NCBI GenBank assembly: GCA_026874595.1
Contig: CM049306.1
Location: 10,933,019 to 10,997,018 of the forward strand
Direction: 5' to 3'
DNA from: Sipunculus nudus
Taxonomy: Eukaryota; Annelida; Sipuncula; Golfingiida; Sipunculidae
DNA length: 64,000 bases
How positions within the stretch are numbered: the stretch's first letter is position 1; every line of letters begins with the position of its first letter. Below the pieces are notes generated by a model. The model saw only the letters and a program-made list of their open reading frames with translations. It searched no databases and had not been told where the DNA came from. Below are positions 1 through 12,318 of this stretch, in pieces. The position numbers and the translations under genes are program-made.

Positions 1-637
1 GCCTCTGCCGCTGGCTGTTCAAAATGATTCATTCATGACAAGAACAAGTCTGGCGTCTCCATATTTTGTCAGCTTGTTCCCTTAAACGGTAACATGATTT
101 TTTATAACGTCACATTTTGCCTTTGCAAGTGCCTATGTGTAAGAGTTTCTTTACACAACACATAAAGCTTAATAAAACCAGCTCCCTCTGTCTGATCTGC
201 TGAATATAGGACTGATTGAATATTTTATGGAAGACCTCGTTACATCTTTTACAGCCTGGGTCCCTAGATTTTCAGACTTATGGATTTGGTGTGCAAACAT
301 AGTTACAGTGACGGCAGTGTCCTAAAGATCAATGCAGTTCTCCCCGAAGATAAAATACAATCGGGCCGTTTTGAGATATATGATGAATAAAATAAAATTG
401 ACGATATATAATAGGTTTTAAACATGGATTAGAAGACCTTTATGGCTGACAAAAGTCCATTTGTTTTCTAAATGGACTACTAGACAAACTCGTAATTATT
501 TTCAGAGACAGGAAACCATTACACGCTATAGGTCCTGTCTTAAACAAATGGAACAACACCCCGCAGAATTGACAAGGCTTTAGATCATACGTAAATAAAT
601 GACATCCTTATAGTCTTAATTTCAATAAACCAATTAA

Positions 638-680
<43 letters not shown>

Positions 681-1371
681 TAAGCTAGTGATATATATAA
701 ACTTCCTAAGTTGGTGATAGTCTCAGTCATATCTTCATTTACCCGGGCATATATATAATGCGTGCACTGACATAAATTACGCTCATATTATAAATTGTAC
801 GGTACATAAAAGACAAAAGAGGACACCATAAACATTTGAAAAAAAAACAACAAAATTACTGCATGAATCAAGAGTTATGATTAGAGAATTAGCTGCTGGT
901 AACATGTGGGGAAGGGCTCACAGCGCATGACTTTATTCTTTTCTTTCTTACCACTACTTATAAAACCTGTTCAATGGTTGGGACCAAATTACCTTGCCTG
1001 GACCAAAATTATGCTACCTTTGTAGTACACTTTGTTTCCCCTTCAACCGTGATTTACAGAAACACTTCCCGATAACATCTTTCCCTATATGCTGTGTCTT
1101 CCAGTACTTAAGAATTCGTTTGTAATAGTTTTATGAAGGCAATAAAAAAGGGTTTTATTCCACTTTAATAATCTTACTCAGAGTCTGTAGACATCCAGTC
1201 TAGATATTATTGTACTAATGTTACAAACTGAGAATACAGCGGCCTTCGGACACATATACTAAGGAGTTTTCTCTTTCAACCATCGCAATCCGGTTTTTAT
1301 CAGTGGAATATTTAAAGTTATATGTACCTCTTAAATAAAACATTGCCACGGTGAATCAATACATTCTACTA
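1..1371. other. Intergenic, no gene seen
   Basis: AT-rich sequence with no convincing exon on either strand. The only structured feature is an (AT)n microsatellite at about 642-678, followed by a partial echo of the flanking sequence near 690-715 (cttcctaagtt / cctaagcta). Confidence 0.6.
642..678. repeat. (AT)n microsatellite
   Basis: Uninterrupted AT dinucleotide run of about 37 bp. Confidence 0.95.
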
Positions 1372-2083
1372 CAGGTTTGGGGCCAGGTACTTGTACCTGT
1401 ACCTGTACCTGTACCTAGGTACACACTCAGAGTACCTGTACCTGTACCTGTAACTAAAGTACCTGTACCTGGTACAAGGTACTCCCGGTAAATTTTCATA
1501 TTTTAAGTTTTTTTTCTTTTAGTATAAAATTTGGTTACCTGTAGTGTAAAATAATCAGCAAGCCATCAGTGTGATAAACTGCTCATAAATTGAATTGTTA
1601 TCACACCTCCAGAATGGTCACGTGTGAAATCAGCTGTAACCACTAATTGAGCAAATCATTTGATTATACTATCATTCGATTATACTGTACTTGGTGCACT
1701 TAATGAACTGTTAGTACACAAATATCATGTTTGTGAAGTATGGTGTCATACTGTACTTGGTGTACTTAATGGATTTCAGTAGACTTGAATATCATGTTTG
1801 TGAATGTATGGTATCATACTCTACTTGGTGCACTTAATGGACTTTTAATACACTTGCATATCATGTTTGTGAATGTATGGTGTCATACAGATAATAAGGT
1901 CTAATAAAATATACTTTAGCAAATGACTTCAATATTGTTAGATAGAAAAAGGCATGTTAACTTGCATATGCGTGAATTTATGCCGCTATTATTATCCGTA
2001 AAAAATGTCTTTGAAGTGATCCTAACATAAATGTACCTGTACCTGTGCCTGGGTACTTTCACTTGTACCTGGCCCCAACCCTG
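1372..2083. mobile_element. hAT-like non-autonomous DNA transposon
   Basis: The left end CAGGTTTGGGGCCAGGTAC (1372-1390) and the reverse complement of the right end CAGGGTTGGGGCCAGGTAC (2065-2083) match at 18 of 19 positions. The element is flanked by an 8-bp near-duplication: ttctacta (1364-1371) on the left and ttccacta (2084-2091) on the right, 7 of 8 identical. Termini starting CAGG with 8-bp target duplications are typical of the hAT superfamily. Just inside both ends are clustered copies of the hexamer TGTACC (1391-1470 and about 2034-2060), which resemble subterminal transposase-binding repeats. No transposase frame is present, so it must be mobilised in trans if at all. The superfamily is inferred from termini and duplication length only. 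Confidence 0.85.
1683..1888 (+). repeat. 66-68 bp tandem repeat, three copies, inside the hAT-like element
   Basis: Three successive units start at about 1683, 1749 and 1817 with the phrase tactgtacttggtgcactta or a variant and end with atcatgtttgtgaa(tg)tatggtgtca. Units differ by scattered substitutions and a 1-2 bp length change. They lie wholly inside the transposon-like element. Confidence 0.85.
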
Positions 2084-2689
2084 TTCCACTAAAGCTTGAT
2101 TTATTTATTGATCTCTAAATCAATATTTACTTGTGATGGAAAAAATCATTTCGCAGGTGGAAATAGAAATTAGTAAAATTCAAAATAAATAAATTATACC
2201 ATTTAACCGTTGGCGTTTTATTGATCAAATCAATCCGAAAAATATAATTTTCCATTACTTCATGAAGGTTCAGTTCGGTTAAAGGGAAGTGGATCCATGC
2301 AGTGCACAGAATGGGCTCGCTTTTAGATTCGAATTTCTCTTATACCAAATGAAGGGCAGTATGTTTCTTCAATAAGAACCTCTCTACCTAAGTAAATAAA
2401 GGAAGTTTCATGACTCGCCTTAAATCCTTTTCACATACTTTCAACGGGAAAATTGAAATAGTGTGTTCAGAATCCAGTGAGAATGGTGACCACAGAGTTC
2501 TTTAAGAGTCAATCAACGTCACCGGTAACTCTACTTAAACTGGTTCATTTCTAGAAAAGAACCGGAAATTAAGTAATACGGGCGGATGTGACGTCAGAAT
2601 CACGTGCATATAAAAATCATCATAACATACTACTAAAATCTCCGTGAAAATATACACATTTATATCTCAGTTAAGAAGGTAAAAAGTAA

Positions 2690-2870
2690 TCCGGCTTCTG
2701 TGGCTCAGTGGTACTCAAAGGCGGGAGATCGTGAGTTCGAACCTCAGCCGAGGCGGTGAGGTTTTTCACGGTCGGTCCCAACCCAGGGTGAGCGCTCTGC
2801 AGGCTTAATGGGAAGGTCGTTCCCAACGGCCGTGTTTCACTCATAAAACGAGTGCGCCTTTCGGGGGTCC
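2690..2870 (+). mobile_element. tRNA-derived SINE-like element
   Basis: The 5' part resembles a tRNA with RNA polymerase III boxes: an A-box-like TGGCTCAGTGG (about 2700-2710) and a B-box-like GAGTTCGAACC (about 2733-2743). The anticodon arm is not intact, so this is not a functional tRNA gene. It is followed by about 120 bp of unrelated body ending near the junction with an LTR-like repeat at 2871. The right edge is set by where the duplicated LTR sequence begins. No target duplication was identified. Confidence 0.65.
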
Positions 2871-3236
2871 TCACACTCTTCCGTGTCCGCTGGAATATTT
2901 CTCTCTCCTCCCTCTTGGCTCTAAAACACAGCCCCTATTGATAAATTTTCATCCGAAAATTCTAGAAACTTGTATTTCACGAACAATCTAAAGAACGCAA
3001 CAATACATTATACACACGCCCAAAGAACATTACAAGATACGCGCATATAGAGCGCGAACAGCCTGGAAAAGTTCCAGATTAACATGACCGCTGTGTTTCT
3101 ACACGTCAGACCCTACACGTGGGCCGGTACCCTGCCAGGCGATGCTGTCATAGCAACGAGCTATGCGTGCCACACGAACCAAATGTCAACAACACATGGA
3201 AAACCCTTGCGCACATTAAATCAGACATCTGTAACA
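2871..3236 (-). mobile_element. LTR-like repeat, copy A (truncated)
   Basis: On the - strand this begins TGTTACAGATG at 3236 and runs down to 2871, where it is cut off abruptly against the SINE-like sequence. It aligns with the upstream halves of copies B, C and D through shared blocks: the ccgtgtccgctggaata block, the gctctaaaacacagcccc block and the aatctaaagaa block. The promoter-proximal half is present, the downstream half missing. Confidence 0.6.
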
Positions 3237-3679
3237 ATATATATATATATATATATACTAATAAATCATTTTTTTCAGATTATACTGATGGTCCACAAAG
3301 CCCTATTAGTAGGAAGCAAGCATGTTTAAACCTGTTTGAACACAATGCTTGGCTGTAAAATTGTCTCCTACTAAACATATCAAATATTGTTTGTTCGTGT
3401 ATTATTATTATGATTATTATTATTAGTAATTTTGTAAGGTATCCAATTCAAATTGTTAAATATTTTAACCGTGGGACCCTCATATATATATATATATATA
3501 TATAACGCATTATTTGGACAACAGAAAAATACATGCATCAATAAGTGTAGTAATGTAACGTAATTGTAAGTAGAAGGTGGTCAGCACACATGTAAAAGAA
3601 CTTAAATGGATAACTATTATATGTCACTGAATCTGTCAGAGGTGACAGCATATGTATATATATAATTATATATGTCAAA

Positions 3680-4255
3680 GCGACCACAAGTCCTTTAAGC
3701 ATATAATCCAGATGAACAGTTCACATAAATCTTCTCAGAGAATAATAGTCCAATTCAATCACAAAATCATTCTGTTGTAATCCAAAAGTGAATTATTGTA
3801 ATTATCCAGAAAGCATACCGTGCTAAATCTGCATAGAGTTCTTTGAATCCTTGATACTACTGCAATTATCGGATAGGCCCAAAACTGACTCACACTCTTC
3901 CGTGTCCGCTGGAATATTTCTCTCTCCTCCCTCTTGGCTCTAAAACACAGCCCCTATTGATAAATTTTCATCCGAAAATTCTAGAAACTTGTATTTCACG
4001 AACAATCTAAAGAACGCAACAATACATTATACACACGCCCAAAGAACATTACAAGATACGCGCTTATAGAGCGCGAACAGCCTGGAAAAGTTCCAGATTA
4101 ACATGACCGCTGTGTTTCTACACGTCAGACCCTACACGTGGGCCGGTACCCTGCCAGGCGATGCTGTCATAGCAACGAGCTATGCGTGCCACACGAACCA
4201 AATGTCAACAACACATGGAAAACCCTTGCGCACATTAAATCAGACATCTGTAACA
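3680..4255 (-). mobile_element. LTR-like repeat, copy B
   Basis: Reading on the - strand it starts TGTTACAGATG at 4255 and continues to about 3680. It contains the gctctaaaacacagcccc block and, further on, the block corresponding to ctctcggagaataacagtcc in copy C. The last roughly 170 bp found in copies C and D (a poly(A)-signal region ending in gttaaca) are absent and replaced by other AT-rich sequence. Confidence 0.6.
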
Positions 4256-4654
4256 ATATATATATATATACTAATAAATCATTTTTTTCAGATTATACTG
4301 ATGGTCCACAAAGCCCTATTAGTAGGAAGCAAGCATGTTTAAACCTGTTTGAACACAATGCTTGGCTGTAAAATTGTCTCCTACTAAACATATCAAATAT
4401 TGTTTGTACGTGCATTATTATTATGATTATTTTTATTAGTAATTTTGTAAGGTATCCAATTCAAATTGTTAAATATTTTAACCGTGGGACCCTCATATAT
4501 ATATATAACGCATTATTTGGACAACAGAAAAATACATGCATCAAAAAGTGTAGTAATGTAACGTAATTGTAAGTAGAAGGTGGTCAGCACACATGTAAAA
4601 GAACTAAAATGGATAACTATTATATGTCACTGAATCTGTCAGAGGTGACAGCAT

Positions 4655-5461
4655 TTATTTTTCATGTGAAGCTTCCATAATATAGGTCTTTCGTAGATAA
4701 ATTATTTTTGCAACAATTAAGTTCGAACTGGAGCTAGTTGGAGTTAAAAAGTAATAAATTTAGATAGTCTGACCTTAGGTAATTCAAGTACAAAAACACC
4801 AAAAAAAATATTAGAAAAAATACTCATTGACTGTTATTTGCATGCCATTTTCAGGTTTATTTTATTATTGAAAATGCAGCTTTTCAACATCAAGTCTGGC
4901 CATCCAGTTCCAGTCACAGTAGCTAGGTATTAAGAGGTGATTTTAATTACCCCAGCATCAAGAAACCGGAAAGTTTTTCTAGTCTCTTGGTAAATTAAAA
5001 AAAAAATGAGGCATAGCCAGCATCTAGTGAAAGTACAAATACCTTGCATGGATGGTTTAACAGTTTTAGGCCATCCACCATAATGTTACAGAACAATCAT
5101 AGTGCTTGGAGACTTCACTTCTGCACACAAACAATTACGCTTCTTAAGCACCGGTTACGCTACGCTCAGCTATTCGCTACACTACCCGCTGTAATAGTCT
5201 GCGGTTGCCGGTAAGGTTTGGCCACCAGGCGGTGCTGTCTCTGTGGAATTTCCCCTGCGTAATATTTAACCAAACTCATTGCAGGTATCACCAGCACAAA
5301 CAGATGTTCTTCAGGTACGGGTAACTTTACACTGCTGTAGAAAGCGCTTGGTAGCACAGACTTTTTTACCCTTTGGAATACACACGATTTAATCGTCAGC
5401 TTTCAACATAGTCTGTATACTGACTTTCCTAATGTCTACTATCCCCCACTGCATATTTCCT
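4655..5461. other. Intergenic, no gene seen
   Basis: No exon or repeat unit could be assigned. 5160-5360 is locally less AT-rich and has a 63-codon open frame on the - strand with no recognisable motif; it is treated as chance. Confidence 0.5.
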
Positions 5462-5978
5462 GTATTGCTAGACCCAGTTGTGGCTCTGTTGTAAACACAG
5501 AGGCACGGGTCCCTGCCTTCATTTATCTAGCGGACGGGAGAAGTCTACACCTGATGTTTGGTGCCTATCCAAGTGCCCCTGTGCAATTGTTTCAAGCAGC
5601 AATGTGCATGCATGTGTTACATCATCACTGGTGCATGGGGTGTCCTGTAACTGGACCACTGGATAAGCACGACCAATGCCTACAGGCAGCGTTGTTACCA
5701 AGGTAACACACTGTATTGTTTCAAATGGCCAAGCGCATATGTATCACATTTCAGCTGGGTGGGCCAGTAAGTTGGCAGTGATGATGTAACACGTGCAGTG
5801 CACACGGCTTGCCTGAAACAATCACCAGCCAGTCACCCGGGGCTTAACCACAGGCTGAATTTACTGAAAGTGGGTACATCGTTGTCACCTGCATGCGCTA
5901 CTGTCCGCTAGATAAATGAAGGCAGGGACCCGTGGCTCTGTGTTTACAACATCGCCACATCTGGGTCTTCCCGTATTG
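5462..5978. mobile_element. Fold-back element with long imperfect inverted repeats
   Basis: The outer arms 5462-5535 and 5903-5978 are inverted copies, strongest over ccctgccttcatttatct (left) and its complement at about 5908-5930, and over gttgtaaacacagag. A second pair of inner arms is also inverted: gtgttacatcatcactg at about 5614-5630 against its complement near 5776-5792. The loop is about 5631-5775. The arrangement resembles a fold-back or palindromic MITE. No coding frame with recognisable homology is present. The open frames in both directions across the arms are mirror artefacts. Confidence 0.8.
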
Positions 5979-7070
5979 CGTGCTACACAAGCTTGCCACG
6001 GGCATAGCTATGTTTGTTTACACGCTAAGCCAATCAGTTTTCTTCTACAAGTTCTGCAGATTTGTTTAAACGCAGAGCCAATCAGTTTTTACTTTATCCA
6101 GCGCCAACTGACTGGGTGTTGCCAAACCTGAAAAAATCCTGCTATTTCTCACAGCCTGTGAGTGGAAGGTCACCGGGCCGGGAGGTCATACGCTGTGTTC
6201 AGAGCGTAACAAACAATATAGATAGAGAGATAGTAAAAACATGAGAGAAATGTGTAAGTATATAATTCCTTAACTGTTAAGATGTATTTTTGAATTTTTT
6301 TTTTCAAAGTCGGACACTCTTTACATTTACATGATTAAAAACGCCATATTTTATCTAAGTGTGTATATACTTAAAAAAAAACATAAAATAAATGTGAGTT
6401 ATCAAACATTACACTTGCCAGAAGTTGACTTGCATAAGTGTTAGCAGAATTAAAGGGGGGGGGCCTTTGCGCCCATCTATGAATACGACCCTGGTTTCTT
6501 AGACTATCGCTCTACAAAGCGGACCTGTTAAATATGTGTACACGTGGCGAACGCAGTCAAACTGTAATACATGTACGGTGTACCCGCTGGCTGAAACGAT
6601 CACGGTGATCTGTGTGTTGGCAAATTTGCAGCGGCTTAGGGAACCAATACACAGTACAAAATCGTTGCAATAGTTTCTTCAATGCACTTTCATTTGGTCC
6701 ATGGACCGTAATGCTCGAACAACAGAGATATATCAAACGACACGCAGGTCCATGTATCGACTACGCGAACACATGATTTCAGTGCGAGTGTTACCAGCGA
6801 GTCGATCTGTCTATTGCCTATGGGACCGCTGTTAGCGTTCTTATAGCAACGAAGCCATTCACATGAGGTTGACGGCCTGATATGCAAATTCGAAGGAATC
6901 GTCAGGAGCCTTGTGACGCCCTAATATGCAAATATCAGGGATTCACCACACGGACTTTACAGGGCTTTAGTGATAAGAGCTGGTATTGAGTAACGTTCAT
7001 CGGTACATGAAATCACGTTTTATATTAAGATTTTTAGTAGAAAACGTAAATACTAAAGTCAGTGGTTTTT
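5979..7070. other. Intergenic, no gene seen
   Basis: Contains a short direct repeat of agccaatcagttttt at about 6028-6042 and 6078-6092, a G8 run near 6456 and otherwise unremarkable sequence. No exon-like segment recognised. Confidence 0.5.
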
Positions 7071-7756
7071 TGTTAACAAATAACTACAATATATTCTTAA
7101 AACAACCCTAACATTACAATACACTAAATCAATACAAAGACACAGTATAACAACAGTATAACAGCAAATCAATACAATCACACAGTAAAAAAAAGCAAAG
7201 TGCACAGTACCTGGATACCACCACTGTAATTGCGACAAGTTCTTTAAAATGTATAAGCCGGATGAAAAGTTTACACAAATTCTCTCGGAGAATAACAGTC
7301 CCATGTTAAGTTAACTTGAGAAATGCAACACTAAATTGTAAAGTGTTAGTAATAGTAGAATCCCTGAAATTACTGGATAATCGGATAGGTCCCACAAACT
7401 GACATACACACGTCTGTGTCCGCTGGAATATTCTCTCACCTCTCTCCCGGCTCTAAAACACAGCCCCCTATTTATAACCTCTCGCCCCAAGCCAAGAATT
7501 TTCCACTTCATGAATAATCTAAAGAAAGAATTTTACACAGTACACACGTTCAAAGAACATACTAGAACGGGAACGCCGTGTATCTAGGGTTCAACCAATG
7601 CGGATTAAACCGAGCCTGCAACATCAGGAAAGGCGAGGCCGCTACAACACGAGCCACGCGTGGCACACTAACAAAATGCCAACAACACATCCGTGTGCAC
7701 AATAAAACAATCATCTGTAAGACCGCCGCACACAAAAAAAAGGGGCACCTATAACA
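7071..7756 (-). mobile_element. LTR-like repeat, copy C
   Basis: On the - strand this begins TGTTATAGGTGCC at 7756 and ends ...GTTAACA at 7071, giving short inverted ends (TGTTA...TAACA). It carries a TATA-like motif TTATAAATAG on the - strand (7469-7478) just upstream of the conserved gggggctgtgttttaga block. It matches copy D over most of its length in opposite orientation. The immediate flank (about 7056-7070) is also shared with copy D, so the repeat may run slightly beyond gttaaca. No gag, protease or polymerase frame adjoins it; it is probably a solo LTR or fragment. Confidence 0.7.
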
Positions 7757-9664
7757 AATAGTTCCTGCGCGAAAAGCAGTCGTGCAGGGGGAATGGTTTT
7801 GGAATATAAACATTCACTGTAAACTTTCACGCTGTTTCCAAAAATGGATCTTCTTCAAAATAAGTGTTTGGGAATAGAAAAAAAAGGAAATTTCATATAC
7901 TCATTTGAAATATAGCCTTGTAACCCCCTTATTTCCGTCAAATAGATCTGGGTCAAAATAGAGTGCATCTTCGGGGAATGAAAAACACTTGGTGATGTTT
8001 ACTTAACTAAGATAGGGCTGTGATACGACTGCAGCTAGGAGTCAATTTGACTATTATCTCGGTACTTTTGATTCCACAGAGGCCAGGGCAGACATGTGCA
8101 CTTTGAGGTAATACAATATCCATGCATTATACATGGCACTTTGACATGAAACCCCGTTGTCACACTAACAGATGCGGTTCTTTGGCAGAACAGGCCCCTG
8201 TGTGTTATTAATGAGGGACTTCAAATTCTGAACAAGCAAAAACCGTTTATTCGTGACTACAAATATATCGGCGGTTTGGAACACGACGTTGTATTTATAC
8301 ATAGCTTGTCTCAGTGTCTGGTATAGCTCGCTTTTTGCTTCGATGATGACGTATTAAATCGATCGGCTCTCTGTTTATACAGCATAGAACTCTAGTTGTG
8401 TTCCTTCTCCATGGATACCGAGCAGCAGACGACAGCCACTTGTCCCGCGTGAAGCCTCTCTTTCTTAACTGATACGTTTAGACGGGACACTAGAAACAGG
8501 CTGAATATCAAAGACCACAACCGAAGAAAAGGGATTCTACATTTTAATATTATCAGCAAACCAAGATCTGACAACAAACGGCGACTTGATAAAAGCCACA
8601 GGGTGGCACAGTCCGGTCGATCAACAGATATCTCGGAGATCAGAGTCTGAAAATTGTCAGCCCTGTTAGCAGATAACTTCACTCCGCGTCCGGTCCACTA
8701 CGGAGTGCCCATTGAAGTTTTGAAGAACTTACGAGTTGTATTACAAAAATCAAAACCCCCTGACTTTTTTATGATAGATATACTAATCCGATCAAAAACA
8801 TATTTGAGAAACTAATTTAATTTATCAGTCAATTTCATGAGACAAGTCCACTGAAAGAAAATAATGTTAATAATCCATAGCACTGATCAATCTCCTCTGA
8901 CATGCGCTTTGTGTCGGATTGTATTTTAAATATATTCTAAACCATGCTTACCATTACGAGTGAGATTGCTTACATATGAGTGACGACATGCAATCTGTAG
9001 TAAGACCCTACAGAGTTGCAAAATATGTTGCCCTTTGTAACGACATTCACCTTTTTTTCGGCATTTCGAACCTCTCGGTGTTCTGTCTTTATGTCACATG
9101 ATACATATCGGATAGAAATTTTGCCAAATATAACAAGTTTTAGAATGTTATATCAGACGATAAATTGACGGGGTATCTTTGACGGGGTATCTATTGATTT
9201 GGAGCTTGTGGTGCTGTTCAAATAATAGGGGACCTTGTGGACAATGATATTCCCTATACAAGAGGACATGGCATCTCTTAGTGACTTAATCAGTTGGTAG
9301 TATAAACGTCTTTACTCCAAGGAAACCGTATCAAGACAATCTTGATTAAGTCAGACGCTGAACGCAACATGCCATGGAGAACTATGCGAGTGATATAAGA
9401 AGAACGCTGTTATTTTATAGGGCTACATATGAAACGTTCAGGTTAGATGTTTATATTTATATATATACAGACAAAAAAAACATTATCAGTTTTGGGGAAA
9501 GTCTGGGGAACTTGGAGTCTTGATTATAAGCAGACAAGGATTCGCTGAATGTTTTATTTTGGAGTACAATTCAGTATGTACAGTGATGAACGGGAGCCAG
9601 AAGGCAGGAGGCCTTATGAAAGTTTAAACGTTTATGTTCAGAATATTTATAGTGATAAAGAGTC
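7757..9664. other. Intergenic, no gene seen
   Basis: A 96-codon - strand frame at 8392-8682 has no recognisable domain, family or splice context. No repeat unit identified. Confidence 0.5.
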
Positions 9665-9790
9665 CGTAATACGTTTAGCTGGCAACACGGGTTTGATCCC
9701 CGGCGTGGCTATCGCATGGGGGTGGATTGGAGTGTACCGTGCAAGGCCGATGGTCGTGTCCGGATTCTCCGGTTTCTTCCACCTCTAGAC
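9665..9790 (+). mobile_element. SINE core-like remnant
   Basis: A B-box-like gggtttgatcccc (about 9690-9702) is followed by tggattggagtgtaccg and tccggattctccggtttctt, a phrase that resembles the conserved body of SINEs widespread in molluscs. There is no clear A box or tail. The family name is not assigned. Confidence 0.45.
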
Positions 9791-9983
9791 ACTATTCCGA
9801 ACAACGCCGTCATCTTATCCATGGAGATTACCTCGATTATTTGTAATTACTATTAATTCAATTCGTGTAAGATAAATATAGCTTTTATTTTAGTATAAGA
9901 AAACCATGACTGATTATATCAAAGTTATATACGGCGAGGTAATAGTATTATATAAAATATATAAGTGTAAGAATCCAGCTAAT

Positions 9984-9987
<4 letters not shown>

Positions 9988-10037
<50 letters not shown>
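9988..10037. repeat. (AT)n microsatellite
   Basis: About 50 bp of uninterrupted AT dinucleotides. Confidence 0.95.
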
Positions 10038-10040
<3 letters not shown>

Positions 10041-11112
10041 GTTAATTTGTATATTCGGTGCCAAATACGACAGTCAGTATGAATGAAAGTTGAGAGTTAA
10101 TTAGTAAATATAAGAAAATCAGAAAAAAATCGAAGTAGAGGGCTAAAAGTATATGAAATAATATTCATACCCATAAAACATTCAGCATATCAAGATATGA
10201 GGGCGGTTTGTATATATGAAAATATCGAGTCATAAAATATATTGGTAAGGTTAACATGATATACAAATATTTTGGGAGTGAGAATATATGTATATTTAGG
10301 CAGTTAATCGATATGAATGTAGTCAGCGTGAAATCCCCACCCAATCATCATCTCTTTACAGTGTTTTGCTGGATACAAGTAGTTCAAGTAGGTAATGAGA
10401 GATAGACTCAAGTCTGTTTTATGAGAATTGTTTTTCTGTGTTTTGTCTGACACTCTCACTCTATTTCTGTCTATCTATTTAACCTGTGACTGCATCCCGC
10501 AGGTGTTACAAAAAAAAGCTCACCCAGTAATTCCCGAGTTCGCGAAATATTATGTGGACTGTATTGAAGTTACATCTTCAAAAATGTCCCATTACCATAA
10601 ACATGCGATAAACATCAGTATATATCCCAAATGCATCGTCATAACAGTTAATTCTATCATTAGATTAAGTAATCGCATTACGTGGCAGAAGTCCTGGCAT
10701 AAATATGTTGATCCACATGGCGGCTCACCCAAACACCAGACAATGTAATTATATTCACATAGGTAGGGCCAATTAACCTCCAAATCATTCTGAGATGATG
10801 CAAAGGAAAACTGTTGCCGAGCTTGTGAAGGATCATGATGCCTGGGAACAGGCTGTGTGGTGACGGCTGTTCAGTTAGAGGCGGGCTGTCTGGGGGTCTG
10901 TATAGAGAGTGTGTACCGGTGTACGAGCAGGGCAAACACGCATCTACATACTCCAGGTAAGACTCTGTTTACCCAGGTTATTTGTTAGGCAACGACACTT
11001 TCTGGCAGTGTCATGACAGTACCATACAGATGCTTAAATTGAAAAAAATAGAATCATTTTGATCACTGGTACTGGGGGACAATTATTTCTGAAAAACATT
11101 CAAAAGTCAAGC
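10038..11112. other. Intergenic, no gene seen
   Basis: Overlapping open frames on both strands at 10428-10935 have no recognisable motif and no supporting splice or start context. Confidence 0.5.
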
Positions 11113-11528
11113 AGCTTCTCATATGGAATCAACATTCACAGTCGCACATCTTCTAACATGGAATCAACATTCAACAGTCATACATCTTCTCACGTGGAAT
11201 CAACATTCAACAGTCATACATCTTCTCACATGGAATCAAAATTCAACAGTCATACATCTACTCACATGGAATCAACATTCAACAGTCATGTATCTTCTCA
11301 CATGGAATCAACATTCAACAGTCATACATCTGCTCACATGGAATCAACATTCAACAGTCACACATCTTGTCACATGTAATCAACATTCAACAGTCATACA
11401 TCTACTCACATGGAATCAACATTCAACGGTCATACATCTTCTCACATGGAATCAACATTCAACAGTCATGTATCTACTCACATGGAATCAACATTCAATA
11501 GTCCTACATCTACTCGCTTGGAATCAGA
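11113..11528 (+). repeat. 36-bp minisatellite, about 12 copies
   Basis: Units of the form catggaatcaacattcaaca followed by gtcatacatcttctca recur every 36 bp, with occasional variants (acgtgg, gtaatc, ctacatc). Because 36 is a multiple of three and the unit lacks stops in two frames, two overlapping open frames (106 and 143 codons) run through it; neither looks like a real protein. The array decays at its right edge (cgcttggaatcagac). Confidence 0.95.
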
Positions 11529-12318
11529 CTTGTAATACCGTATGTAGTTTTTGACAATTTTTTTTTGTTTCCGTGGCAAAAATTTATTTGCATCTTGAAT
11601 TTCCATTGGAACTTAACACTTCCTTGGGACACTTTTGTGGTCATTTATATATGTGTACAGGCAGGATACATCCATTCGTTTGGTTTAAACATGGTTAATT
11701 AATGTATGAGAACTTACATAGTGCACGGGATTCGAACAAAGAAATAGAACTCTTATTAATCTTTTTTTTATGGCAAGATCGGTAATCGATAATAAAAATG
11801 AAGAGGAAACTGTTATATCGTGAAATAGTGCGTTTAAGACTAACGGAACACCAGGTAAGTCCAACAACTTTATTCACGTGCCCATCAGGTACTGACTAAA
11901 ACTCGGATGGCCATTCGACTGAATTCGATGCTAAGAAGTGTATGCAACATACAGAAAGGGCATGCAGAAACATCAGATGGGCTACAGGCAGAATGACAGA
12001 ATGAAACAATAAAGAGGAAAGATAGAAATACAATGCAGAAAAACTCAGAGACAGACAGACAGACAGACAGGGACACAGACAGAGAGAGGCGATAGAGGAA
12101 ATGTAGAATTGTGAAATTTTAAAAATAAAACGAGAATTTTTGGACGGTTTTGAGGAACTAGAGAATTATTGGGGAAAAGGTAGTAAGTAAAAGGCTCACA
12201 ACTAAAAAAAATTAGGTTTAAAAAAAGATAGAATACGAAAAAAGGGGATTGAAAAAAATGAAGCACAAATTAAAAAAGCGACATTACCCTCTGGGCAGTA
12301 AGTGGGTTTAGAAGCAAT
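11529..12318. other. Intergenic, low-complexity patches
   Basis: Includes a purine-rich stretch with (acag)n/(gaca)n at about 12048-12085. No exon recognised. Confidence 0.5.

Larger units (their letters stand above)
2871..4654. repeat. Tandem duplication, period 1019 bp
   Basis: 2871-3651 and 3890-4654 are nearly identical over their whole length. They differ mainly in the lengths of two internal (AT)n runs (3238-3257 versus 4256-4270, and 3482-3503 versus 4494-4507) and a few substitutions, for example gcgcatatag versus gcgcttatag. The intervening 3652-3889 is the other half of an LTR-like repeat. The simplest reading is unequal duplication of a unit that starts and ends inside that LTR. 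High similarity indicates a recent event. Confidence 0.92.

Noticed and set aside
2693-2753. Intact tRNA gene
   Set aside because: A and B boxes are present but the anticodon arm and acceptor pairing are not; better explained as a SINE head.
3084-4371. Paired near-identical small open frames of about 80 codons
   Set aside because: They lie in the 1,019-bp duplication and inside LTR-like sequence plus an (AT)n run; no domain or independent start evidence.
5478-5701. Opposed small open frames
   Set aside because: They mirror each other across the arms of the fold-back element.
11059-11554. Two overlapping open frames of 106 and 143 codons with repeated motifs
   Set aside because: They are the 36-bp minisatellite read in two frames; unit length is a multiple of three, so frames stay open without selection.
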